DNA of 64,000 nucleotides. It comes from JALZHR01 sp036388475 (GTDB lineage Bacteria > Acidobacteriota > Blastocatellia > Pyrinomonadales > Pyrinomonadaceae). Shown in pieces: positions 9,360 through 16,774 of the stretch (position 1 is its first letter; every line of letters begins with the position of its first letter). The notes below the pieces were generated by a model. The model did not search any database. It saw nothing but the letters and a program-made list of their open reading frames with translations, and had not been told where the DNA came from. The position numbers were made by a program, and so were the translations under genes. The stretch is taken from the NCBI GenBank assembly GCA_036388475.1, contig DASVRT010000077.1, positions 51,280 to 115,279 on the forward strand. The letters run 5' to 3'.

Positions 9360-10262
9360 ATGAAAATTTCCATCATCGGCATCGGCAGGCTCGGCGGTGC
9401 ATTAGCGCTCGCGTTGTCGAAAAAAGGTTATTCGATAGAAAATCTTATCGCCCGCCAGGGCGAGACGGCTGAAAAAATCGCCGAAAATATCAGTCCGAAG
9501 CCGCAAATTCTGAACGCTTCCGAAACCGAAAAGCTCGGCGGTTCGGAAATAATTTTCATTACCACGCAGGATTCGGAAATCGAAGCGGTCGCCGCGGGTT
9601 TAGCCGGAAAACTAACGAATAAACCTTTCGTTTTTCACACGAGCGGCTCGCTTTCATCGCAGATTCTGCGCGATTTAAATGAATCCGGATGCCGGGTCGG
9701 CTCGATTCACCCGCTGGTCTCGGTCAGCGATTCTTTTCTCGGCGCGCGCCGATTCAAAGACGTTTTTTTCTGTCTCGAAGGCGACGCCGAAGCGGTCGCG
9801 GTCGCCGAAAAAATTGTCGGCGATTTACAGGGCAAATCCTTTGCCGTCGAGACAAAATTCAAAGCGCTTTATCACGCTTCGGCGGTCACGGCGTCCGGTC
9901 AGGTGACGGCTTTAATCAGCATCGCCGTCGAAATGCTCGCCGCCTGCGGCTTGACGAACGAAAAGGCGCAGGAAATCTTATTGCCGCTCGTCAAAAGCAC
10001 GTTTGAAAATCTCGAAAAGCAAACTCCGGCTGAGGCTCTGACCGGAACTTTCGCGCGCGCCGACGTCGAAACGATGAAAAAACATATCGCCGCCATCAAG
10101 GAAACGCTGGCGCCGGAATTGCTTGAGGTCTATTTGCAACTCGGACTTCGTTCGACGCATCTAGCTGAGACGCAGGGCGCGAGCGCGGAAAATCTGGCGC
10201 TGATGAAAAAAATTTTAGCCGTCGAGAACGCGAAGAACAGGAAGGGAAATTTACAGGGATAA
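9360..10262 (+). CDS. Rossmann-fold/DUF2520 dehydrogenase-like protein
   Basis: The N-terminus MKISIIGIGRLGGALA is a Rossmann NAD(P)-binding GxGxxG motif of the ProC/NADP-F420 oxidoreductase type. The conserved HTSGSLSS and GSIHPLVSVSD segments follow, then a helical C-terminal DUF2520 domain (ALYHASAVTASGQVTAL). The natural substrate of this family is not established; homologues sit near pantothenate or short-chain acid genes. A TAAATT box lies 7 nt before the ATG with no Shine-Dalgarno, suggesting a leaderless start. The last residues are encoded by the edge of a repeat (GGAAATTTACAGGGATAA). Confidence 0.85.
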   Translation: MKISIIGIGRLGGALALALSKKGYSIENLIARQGETAEKIAENISPKPQILNASETEKLGGSEIIFITTQDSEIEAVAAGLAGKLTNKPFVFHTSGSLSSQILRDLNESGCRVGSIHPLVSVSDSFLGARRFKDVFFCLEGDAEAVAVAEKIVGDLQGKSFAVETKFKALYHASAVTASGQVTALISIAVEMLAACGLTNEKAQEILLPLVKSTFENLEKQTPAEALTGTFARADVETMKKHIAAIKETLAPELLEVYLQLGLRSTHLAETQGASAENLALMKKILAVENAKNRKGNLQG

Positions 10263-10330
10263 CAGGATGAATAGGGATGAAAACAGAAAATAAATAATCC
10301 TTGTCTATCCTGGTATCTCTGTTAATTTAT
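10249..10330. repeat. Foldback repeat
   Basis: The left arm has ACAGGGATAACAGGATG words and the right arm TATCCTGGTATCTCTGT words, in inverted order around an AT-rich loop. It overlaps the stop codon of the DUF2520 gene and belongs to the same general class as the repeats at 9228 and 14709. Confidence 0.6.
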
Positions 10331-10377
10331 TAAAAAAAATCTCAGCGGCTGAATTTGTTTCGTATGATTTCAGAAAG

Positions 10378-10386
10378 TGTTAAAAT
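10378..10386 (+). promoter_or_regulatory. Extended -10 element before fur
   Basis: TGT followed by TAAAAT (TGnTAAAAT) gives an extended -10 box about 40 nt before the ATG at 10427. It lies inside the longer open frame and argues that the upstream TTG (10355) and ATG (10364) are not used. Confidence 0.3.
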
Positions 10387-10426
10387 AAGTTCACTGGAAT
10401 TTTATTCTCGGTCGGCGACGAAAAAT

Positions 10427-10948
10427 ATGGCGAAGAAAAAAGCGGAATTCCAAGAGGAAAAGGAAATTTTTCAGGAATATATCCAGAAATACGGGCTGCG
10501 CCGGACGGGTCAGCGCGATTTGATCCTGGAAATTTTTTTGCGCACCGAAGAACATCTTTCCAGCGAAGATTTGTATTGGCTCGTGCAGAAACAAGACCCG
10601 GCGGTCGGGCAGACGACCGTTTACCGCACGCTGAAGCTTTTGACCGAAGCCGGACTGGCGCGCGAAGTTCGCTTCGGCGACGGCAAAACTTATTACGAGC
10701 ATCATTACAATCACGAGCATCACGACCATATGATTTGCACCGAATGCGGGAAAGTCATCGAGTTTTTCTCGCCCGAAATCGAAGCCTTGCAGGACGCGAT
10801 GGCGGAAAAATTCAGCTTTAAGCCGACGCATCACAGTTTGCGGATTCTCGGAGTCTGCGCCGAATGCCAGGCAAAAGAAAGCGATATTCATATGACGGCT
10901 TCGGGCGCGCAGCCGCGCGTGCGCGTGATGTCGGGAAAGACGCGTTGA
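10427..10948 (+). CDS. fur: Fur-family metal-dependent transcriptional repressor
   Basis: The protein has a Fur winged helix with recognition segment TTVYRTLKLLTEAGL. A His-rich stretch (YYEHHYNHEHHDH) follows, then the structural zinc pair CTECGK and a second Cys pair near the C-terminus (CAECQ). Fur binds Fe2+ (or Zn2+/Mn2+ in relatives) and represses uptake genes; which metal applies cannot be read from the sequence. I prefer the ATG at 10427 (MAKKKAEFQ), giving 173 residues, the usual length plus a short basic tail; the frame is open from 10355. The gene lies between two foldback repeats, so it is probably monocistronic. Confidence 0.9.
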   Translation: MAKKKAEFQEEKEIFQEYIQKYGLRRTGQRDLILEIFLRTEEHLSSEDLYWLVQKQDPAVGQTTVYRTLKLLTEAGLAREVRFGDGKTYYEHHYNHEHHDHMICTECGKVIEFFSPEIEALQDAMAEKFSFKPTHHSLRILGVCAECQAKESDIHMTASGAQPRVRVMSGKTR

Positions 10949-11003
10949 TTTTGAATTATGAATTATAAATTTTGAGTTTTGAATTTAAAACTCAAAATTC
11001 AAA
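10949..11003. repeat. Heptamer foldback repeat
   Basis: Heptamers such as TTTTGAA, TTATGAA and TTATAAA are followed by the inverse words CTCAAAA and TTCAAAA. A weaker copy (AACTTATAAAA twice) continues to the next start codon. An ATG inside this repeat (10979) creates a false upstream start for the following gene. Confidence 0.7.
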
Positions 11004-11035
11004 ACCTGGAACTTATAAAATTAGAACTTATAAAA

Positions 11036-11752
11036 ATGGAAGCTGAAATTAAATTTGAACCGGAAGGACGAAGCGGCGTGGTCGCGACGGGCAGTTATCT
11101 TTTCGACGCGGCAAAGCGTCTGGGCATCGATATCGACGAATGCGAGCGGCGCGGCGAAACGGATTTGTGCGCCGTGCAAATTTTAAGCGGAAAAAATCTG
11201 CTGTCCGAGCCGACCAAAGCCGAGCTGGAAACGCTCGGCTCGGATAGATTTATCAAGGGCGAACGACTTGCCTGCCAGGCAAAAGTCGTTGCCGCGGGAG
11301 AAATTGTAGTTATGGCGGAAAAGAAAAAAAAGACGACGGAAGAAGAGAAAAAAGAGCAGGAACGCAAAAAGGTCGAGGATTTTCGCAAAGAGTTTGACGA
11401 GATGCCGCTGGAGAAAAAAATCGCCGCGCTGCTCGAACTCGAAGCCGTCACGCTCGGCGAAACGGTTTCTTTTGTCCTGAATTCGCCGTATCACATTTTT
11501 GATAAGGTAATGGACGTGATGGCGCAGTTCGGTCTGAAAATGGACAAAGAAGAAAAGGACGCCAAAACACCGGCGGAACATAAAGCGGGCGAAGAAAAAG
11601 CCGAAACCAACGGCGACGCTTCGACCGGCGAAAGCGGCGCGGAAGATTCGGGCAAAGGCAAAAAATCCAGCCGGAGCGGTAAAAAAGCTTCGGACGAAAA
11701 TTCTCAGGCAGAGGACGAAGATTCTCAATCAGAAGAGCGGCAGCAGCAGTAG
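11036..11752 (+). CDS. Degenerate 2Fe-2S ferredoxin-like domain protein with acidic C-terminal tail
   Basis: Residues 1-95 match a plant-type ferredoxin fold of the kind found at the N-terminus of corrinoid-activation proteins (SYLFDAAKRLGIDID, GERLACQAKV). The cluster motif is altered: in C-E-R-R-G-E-T-D-L-C plus the later LAC, only three of the four usual cysteines are present, with Thr at the second position. A Lys/Glu-rich charged helix follows, then a conserved-looking segment (EMPLEKKIAALLELEAVTL) and a long acidic/Ser-rich tail. Whether it binds a cluster is uncertain. I chose the ATG at 11036 because the earlier one lies in a repeat. The next gene starts 8 nt downstream, so the two probably form an operon. 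Confidence 0.75.
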   Translation: MEAEIKFEPEGRSGVVATGSYLFDAAKRLGIDIDECERRGETDLCAVQILSGKNLLSEPTKAELETLGSDRFIKGERLACQAKVVAAGEIVVMAEKKKKTTEEEKKEQERKKVEDFRKEFDEMPLEKKIAALLELEAVTLGETVSFVLNSPYHIFDKVMDVMAQFGLKMDKEEKDAKTPAEHKAGEEKAETNGDASTGESGAEDSGKGKKSSRSGKKASDENSQAEDEDSQSEERQQQ

Positions 11753-11760
11753 TACTAGCA

Positions 11761-12660
11761 GTGAGCAACGATAAACTTCAAAAAAAGGTTCCCGATTCTT
11801 TGAAGGAAAAATCGCAGTATGCGCTGGCTTTCGGCGTGATTGCGATGATGCTTTTCGCGGTCGGTTTTCCGATGTTCGTGATAGCTTTTTTCGGAATCTT
11901 CGCGTTTTTTCTATGGAAAACTTTTGCCACCGCCTCGCCGAACGGCGTGCGCGAGGTTTTCGAGTTTTATCTCTCGGCAAACGAGATTTTGCGCGACGAC
12001 GAGCGCCGCTGGTTCGGCTTTGAATTGCAGGAAGTTATCGCGCGCGGCGAGCGCATTTTGCAGACGATGAACGGCGCGCCGCCGCTGGTTTATTTCACGC
12101 TCGGCGCGCTTTACAACAAGCTCGGCGACCACAAAGCCGCCGTTAATCATCTGGCGTATGTGGTGGAAAACGAAAATGCGGACGAATCGACCTACAATTA
12201 TCCTTCGCCGGAACTGCGAAACTACACGAAAATTCTGCGAAAAATCGAACGCGAGCCGGCGGACGCGCCGCAGACTTCCGCCGCCGTGCGCGCTCTGGAA
12301 CGCGCGCGGCGCAATCGCGGCAAAGCGCTTCTGGAACAAAGCCGCGACGCGGTTAAAGAACTCAACAAAAAGAAACGCGAATCGGCTGCCGAACAGCGTC
12401 GGCTCAAAGCCGAAACCGCCGCGCAAAACGGAAAAGACGCATTTATGTCAACCGTCTCCGACGCGGGAATCGAATCTTTCGCGGAAAACAGGGAAAAGTC
12501 CGAGCCGGCTTTGCCTCGCCAGCCCGTGCAATCCGTAACGACCGCCGAAGAACCGCCGAAGGAAAACGGCAACGGGCAAAAAGAACAAAATCCAAACGAC
12601 CTCTATAATCAACGCAAGCCGATTTCGGAAGTTCTAAACGACCTTTACGGCGAAAAATAA
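11761..12660 (+). CDS. Membrane-anchored TPR-like protein, function unknown
   Basis: It starts with GTG 8 nt after the preceding stop. Two close hydrophobic helices (about residues 20-55, YALAFGVIAMMLFAVGF and FVIAFFGIFAFFLW) anchor it in the inner membrane. A soluble part contains a TPR-like pair of helices (PLVYFTLGALYNKLGDHKAAVNHLAYVV), and a charged Lys/Arg/Glu coiled-coil stretch follows. The end is disordered. I do not recognise a named family. Pairing with the ferredoxin-like gene suggests a shared role that cannot be stated. Confidence 0.65.
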   Translation: MSNDKLQKKVPDSLKEKSQYALAFGVIAMMLFAVGFPMFVIAFFGIFAFFLWKTFATASPNGVREVFEFYLSANEILRDDERRWFGFELQEVIARGERILQTMNGAPPLVYFTLGALYNKLGDHKAAVNHLAYVVENENADESTYNYPSPELRNYTKILRKIEREPADAPQTSAAVRALERARRNRGKALLEQSRDAVKELNKKKRESAAEQRRLKAETAAQNGKDAFMSTVSDAGIESFAENREKSEPALPRQPVQSVTTAEEPPKENGNGQKEQNPNDLYNQRKPISEVLNDLYGEK

Positions 12661-12739
12661 AACATTTATCATTTATCATTTACCGTTTATCGACGGCTTC
12701 GATTTGCCGTTCGATGATAAATGTTAAATGATAAATGTA
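12661..12739. repeat. Heptamer foldback repeat
   Basis: Left arm TTTATCA TTTATCA, right arm GATAAATG GTTAAATGATAAATG-type words in inverted order around GACGGCTTCGATTTGCCG. The right arm carries an ATG (12728) in frame with cinA, which is a likely false start. Confidence 0.75.
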
Positions 12740-12742
12740 AAT

Positions 12743-13993
12743 ATGCTTACCGCGGAAATTATCGCCATCGGCTCCGAACTTTTAACGCCCGACAAAACCG
12801 ATACCAACAGTCTCTGGCTGACCGAAAAGCTGAACGAAATCGGCATCGAAGTGAAGCTGAAAACCGTCGTCGGCGACGACGAAGCGCGGCTGGAAGAAAC
12901 CGTCAGAGACGCCGTCCGGCGTTCGGACATCGTTATCTCGACCGGCGGTCTCGGTCCGACCGAAGACGATATAACGCGGCAGGTTTCCGCCCGCGCGATG
13001 GAGCGCGAACTCGTTTTTCACGAAGAACTGGTCGATGAGCTGCGCGAAAGATTTCGCCGCTGGGGGCGCGAGATGCCGGAAATAAATAAACGGCAGGCAT
13101 TTATTATCGACGGCGCGGAAATTTTGCCGAATCCGAACGGCTCGGCGGTCGGCATGCTGCTGGAAATCGACGGAAAATTTCACGTCGTTCTGCCCGGTCC
13201 GCCGCGCGAATTAAAACCGATGTTCGAGCAGTATGTTTTGCCGAAAATCCGCGCCAGGGCGGGCGAAATCTGCGTCAAACGCCGAATTTTGCGTGTCGCG
13301 GGAATCGGTGAATCGGCGGTTGACGAAAAAATCGCGCCCGTTTACAAGCAATACGCCAACCCGCAGACGACGATTCTTTTTAATCGCTCGGAAATCGAGA
13401 TTCACCTGACGGCGCAAGCCGGAAACGAGCGGGAAGCCGATCGTTTGATTGAAGAAGTCGCCGCGAAAATCGCCGAAACGCTCGGCGCGGCGGTTTTTGC
13501 CCTGAACGGCGAAAAGATGGAAGAAGTCGTCGGCAAGCTGCTTTCCGGCAGCGGAAAAACGCTTTCGTTAGCCGAAAGCTGCACGGGCGGGCTAATCGCG
13601 CAGCGGCTCACCGAAATTTCCGGTTCTTCAAAATATTTTATCGAAGGCGTCGTCGCTTACGCCAACGAAGCGAAAATCCGCAGCTTAAACGTTTCGGCGG
13701 AATTACTCGAAAAACACGGCGCGGTCAGCGCGGAAGTCGCCGAAGCGATGGCGAAAGGCATTCGCGAACGCGCGCAAACCGATTACGCCGTTTCGATTAC
13801 CGGAATCGCGGGACCGACCGGCGGAAGCGAGGAAAAACCCGTCGGGCTGGTCTTTATCGGCTATGCGGACGAAAGTAAAACGAAATCCTTCAAAATAATT
13901 CTGCCCGGCGACCGCGAATTGATTCGCTGGCGCGCCAGCCAGGCGGCGCTCGATTACCTGCGCCGAAAAATTCTGCAAAAGAATATGGATTAA
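12743..13993 (+). CDS. cinA: CinA: nicotinamide-nucleotide amidase / CinA-like protein
   Basis: The N-terminal MoaB/MogA-like (MoCF) domain is seen in MLTAEIIAIGSELL and STGGLGPTEDD. It acts in this family as an ADP-ribose/NAD-metabolite pyrophosphatase. The C-terminal domain, with SLAESCTGGLIAQRLTEISGSSKYF and SITGIAGPTGGSEEKPVG, is the PncC amidase that deamidates nicotinamide mononucleotide to NaMN. The length of 416 residues is normal for full-length CinA. The start at 12743 is preferred because the five codons before it come from the repeat. Confidence 0.93.
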   Translation: MLTAEIIAIGSELLTPDKTDTNSLWLTEKLNEIGIEVKLKTVVGDDEARLEETVRDAVRRSDIVISTGGLGPTEDDITRQVSARAMERELVFHEELVDELRERFRRWGREMPEINKRQAFIIDGAEILPNPNGSAVGMLLEIDGKFHVVLPGPPRELKPMFEQYVLPKIRARAGEICVKRRILRVAGIGESAVDEKIAPVYKQYANPQTTILFNRSEIEIHLTAQAGNEREADRLIEEVAAKIAETLGAAVFALNGEKMEEVVGKLLSGSGKTLSLAESCTGGLIAQRLTEISGSSKYFIEGVVAYANEAKIRSLNVSAELLEKHGAVSAEVAEAMAKGIRERAQTDYAVSITGIAGPTGGSEEKPVGLVFIGYADESKTKSFKIILPGDRELIRWRASQAALDYLRRKILQKNMD

Positions 13994-14030
13994 CCGTTCC
14001 TAAAAGCGTGAGAAAAGGAAAGGAAAATCT

Positions 14031-14708
14031 GTGAAATTATTTATTTTATCGGCGGCGATTTTGTCTTTATTTACTATTCAAACCTTCGCTCAACTGGAAG
14101 GAAATCCCGAAAATCTGTGCCGCAACGGTTTTTTTTCGCGCGAAAGCTCCGAGTATAAACTGGCGCGCGTCAAAGGCTCTAAAAACGAAAAAGTTTATTT
14201 TTACGGCGACAACCGCAATTGTCCGAACGACAAAAACTGCCGGACGAAAAGCTACGTCATTCCGAACGATGAAGTAATCGTCTCCCGCCGCTTCGGCAGC
14301 TGGGCTTGCGGCTGGTATCAGCCGAAAAAAGGCTCGGAAACGGTCGGCTGGATTGCGCTCGATAAACTCGAATTTAAGGAAACGAATCAGAATCCGGCAG
14401 CGAATGATTGGCTCGGCAAATGGAATTACGCCGGAAACCAAATCGAAATCGGCAAAAGCAAAACGGCGGATTTATTGACGATTACCGGAAACGCTTTCTG
14501 GAAAGGCTTGGGCGACAATATTCACGTCGGCGAGCTTGACGACCAATCGAAACCCGCCGGAAACGAATTGAAAACCGGCGAAAACGAAACCGGCGAATAC
14601 GAATGTAAAGTAACGATGCGCCTGCTCGCCAGATATTTAGTTGTTGCCGACAATCTGCAATGCGGCGGCGTGAACGTGACTTTCAGCGGCGTTTATCAGA
14701 AGAAATAA
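14031..14708 (+). CDS. Secreted protein of unknown function
   Basis: It starts with GTG and a purine-rich Shine-Dalgarno (AAAGGAAAGG) lies upstream. A signal peptide (about residues 1-20, ending TFAQ) is clear. The mature part has several cysteines (ENLCRN, NRNCPNDKNCR, GSWACGWY, YECKV, LQCGG), likely disulphides in the periplasm. The first half (VSRRFGSWACGWYQP...VGWIALDKLEF) reads like an SH3-type barrel. No family is recognised. The foldback repeat after the stop probably isolates it from the convergent dehydratase gene. Confidence 0.7.
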   Translation: MKLFILSAAILSLFTIQTFAQLEGNPENLCRNGFFSRESSEYKLARVKGSKNEKVYFYGDNRNCPNDKNCRTKSYVIPNDEVIVSRRFGSWACGWYQPKKGSETVGWIALDKLEFKETNQNPAANDWLGKWNYAGNQIEIGKSKTADLLTITGNAFWKGLGDNIHVGELDDQSKPAGNELKTGENETGEYECKVTMRLLARYLVVADNLQCGGVNVTFSGVYQKK

Positions 14709-14905
14709 GAGAATTTAACGCCAAGGCGCAAAAAGATTTGAAACAACAGATTTACACGGAAAGACACGGATTAAATAAAAAATAAAATCCGTGTCTTTCT
14801 GCGCTAATCCATCGTTTCAAATCTCTTTCTTTGCTCCGTGTTCCCGCAGCTAATTTTCTTTCCTTGCGTCCTTGCCGCTTTGCGCCCTGGCGTTAAATCC
14901 TCTCG
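14709..14905. repeat. Nested foldback repeat, about 200 bp
   Basis: The outer arms are TTTAACGCC..GGCGCAAA and TTTGCGCC..GGCGTTAAA. The inner arms are GATTTGAAACA and CGTTTCAAATC. The innermost arms GACACGGATT and AATCCGTGTC flank the core AAATAAAAAATAAA. The core is shared with the repeat at 9228. It spans the whole gap between two convergent stop codons. Confidence 0.75.
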
Positions 14906-15814
14906 TTAAGCGATAATTTGCCGGTAGATTTCCGTATCGACATTGCCGCCGCTGACGACGACGCAGACTTTTTTATCTTTAAATTTCTCGCCGTTTTCTA
15001 AAATCGCGCCGAGCGAGAGCGCGCCGGTCGGCTCGACCTTTAAATTCGCCAGAGAGAAATACAATCGAACCGCTTCGACGATTTTTTCTTCGGAAACTTC
15101 GATGATTTCCGCGACGTCCCGTTTGATGATTTCCCAATTGTGAGTGCCGAGCGAAATCGTGCGCGCGCCGTCGGCAATCGTCGTCGGCTCGATTTCGTTT
15201 CTGACGATTTCGCCCGCTTTAAGCGAGCGGCAAGCGTCGTTTCCCAGAAGCGGCTCCGCGCCGTTTAAAATCGCCGGATGCGAATTCCGGCGCAAGCCTT
15301 TTGAAATTCCCGAAATCAAACCGCCGCCGCCGACCGGCGAAATTATGACGTCAAAAACTTTTTTTGAAAGTTCGTCGCCGAGCGTCGAATTGCCTTCAAT
15401 CACCAGCAAATCGTCGTAGGCGCTGGCAATATACGCGTCCGGCATCTGCGCGGCGAGCTGGGCGACTCTTTCGTTTCTGCCGATTTTATTCGTATCGACC
15501 AAATCGACCGTCGCGCCGTAATTTCTGACGGCTTCGACCTTTACCCGCGCGGAAGTTTCCGGCATCACGACCGTGCATTTTTTGCCCGCAAACCGGCAGG
15601 CTAAGGCGAGCGCCTGACCGAAATTTCCCGAAGAAGCGGTTAAAATTTCCTTGTTCGGCACTTTTGAAGCCAGATTATAAGCGGCGCGAAATTTAAAGCT
15701 TCCGGTATGCTGAAAAGTTTCGGTGGCGACGGTTAAATTAATGTCGAGATGCGATTGTAATTTTTCCGGCTCGATAAAAGTGGTCGGGCGAATCATTTCG
15801 TGTAAAGATAACAT
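14906..15814 (-). CDS. PLP-dependent threonine/serine dehydratase-like protein
   Basis: This is a fold-type II PLP enzyme. The Schiff-base lysine lies in GSFKFRAA, the substrate loop is SSGNFGQA, and the phosphate-binding loop is GGGGL; the text is that of threonine ammonia-lyase or serine racemase. The length of 302 residues fits the short catabolic type without a regulatory ACT domain. I chose the ATG at 15814 because the frame beyond it overlaps the divergent gene. A TAGATT box sits 8 nt before this ATG, so a leaderless transcript is likely. The precise substrate cannot be told from sequence. Confidence 0.85.
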   Translation of the reverse strand: MLSLHEMIRPTTFIEPEKLQSHLDINLTVATETFQHTGSFKFRAAYNLASKVPNKEILTASSGNFGQALALACRFAGKKCTVVMPETSARVKVEAVRNYGATVDLVDTNKIGRNERVAQLAAQMPDAYIASAYDDLLVIEGNSTLGDELSKKVFDVIISPVGGGGLISGISKGLRRNSHPAILNGAEPLLGNDACRSLKAGEIVRNEIEPTTIADGARTISLGTHNWEIIKRDVAEIIEVSEEKIVEAVRLYFSLANLKVEPTGALSLGAILENGEKFKDKKVCVVVSGGNVDTEIYRQIIA

Positions 15815-15851
15815 TTGTTTAGAATCTACAAGATAGTTAAAATCGTCAAGA
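15815..15851. promoter_or_regulatory. Overlapping divergent promoters
   Basis: Plus strand: TTGTTT (15815-15820), 17 bp, TAAAAT (15838-15843), then 8 nt to the ATG at 15852. Minus strand: TTGACG (15844-15849) and TAGATT (15823-15828), 15 bp apart, then 8 nt to the ATG at 15814. Both promoters share the same 37 bp, so they should compete for polymerase. Confidence 0.5.
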
Positions 15852-16766
15852 ATGAAACAAGCTATTTCGGCGAATCTGCCGCAGAAATTTACCGAAGTCA
15901 TTTCGGGCGCGTTTCGCGAAGAAGGAAAAAAATGGATTGCCGATTTGCCGGAGATTATTGAGGAAATCGAGCAAAACTGGTCGCTCGAAATAAAAAAGCC
16001 GTTTCCGAATTTGTCATATCATTACGTCGCGCCGTGCGTTTTCAAAAGCGGCGGCGAAGCGGTTGTCAAAATCGGCTTTCCCGGCGAAAAAACGACGACC
16101 TTTAACGAAATAAAAATGCTCGAATTTCTCGGCGGCAAAGGCGTCTGTAAACTTCTTCGAGGCGACGAAAAGCGTTTGGCTTTGCTGCTGGAAAAACTCG
16201 CGCCGGGCGAAAATTTAAAAGAGATTTGCCGGAATGACGACACAAAAGCGGTCGAGATTGCGATTCGGGTGATGCGCGATTTCTGGCAGGAAGCGCCGGA
16301 AAACATCGAATTTCCACGGCTGGAAGAATGGTTCGAAGGTTTGCGGAAGGCGGAGAAAATCGGTTTCGCTCCCGAATATGTCAAAAAAGCGCGCCGGTTT
16401 TTTGATGAATTAATGTCCGTGTCCGCGCCTAAAACGCTTTTGCACGGCGATTTTCACCACGAAAATATCTTGTCGGCGGAGCGCCGACCGTTTCTGGCGA
16501 TTGACCCGAAAGGAATCGTCGGCGACATCGGTTATGACCTGAGCGTTTTTATGATAAATCAAGCCGGCTGGCTCGAATCTGCGCCGGATTTACAGAAGAA
16601 ATTAGAGGATGCCATTCGCCGATTTTCCGAAGCGTTTGAAATCGAGCCGCAGAATCTGCGGAAATGGATTTTCGCGCATTCGGTTTTGTCAGCCTGGTGG
16701 ACGTTTGAAGAAAACGGCAAAAACCGGAAAAACGAATTGGCTTTCGCAGAAATCTGGAAAGTATAA
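15852..16766 (+). CDS. APH(6)/hydroxyurea-type small-molecule phosphotransferase
   Basis: This is a kinase of the aminoglycoside phosphotransferase fold. It has LLHGDFHHENIL, the catalytic loop with the Asp, followed by AIDPKGIVGD, the metal-binding segment typical of streptomycin 6-kinase and hydroxyurea phosphotransferase relatives. At 304 residues it has family length. Many chromosomal members have no proven antibiotic substrate, so resistance should not be assumed. gnd starts 8 nt after its stop and has its own TATAAT overlapping this stop codon. Confidence 0.85.
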   Translation: MKQAISANLPQKFTEVISGAFREEGKKWIADLPEIIEEIEQNWSLEIKKPFPNLSYHYVAPCVFKSGGEAVVKIGFPGEKTTTFNEIKMLEFLGGKGVCKLLRGDEKRLALLLEKLAPGENLKEICRNDDTKAVEIAIRVMRDFWQEAPENIEFPRLEEWFEGLRKAEKIGFAPEYVKKARRFFDELMSVSAPKTLLHGDFHHENILSAERRPFLAIDPKGIVGDIGYDLSVFMINQAGWLESAPDLQKKLEDAIRRFSEAFEIEPQNLRKWIFAHSVLSAWWTFEENGKNRKNELAFAEIWKV

Positions 16767-16774
16767 TTAATTTT

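Noticed and set aside
15852..16766. An antibiotic resistance gene
   Set aside because: The APH(6)-like fold is clear, but the chromosomal setting and absence of any mobile element give no evidence for resistance.
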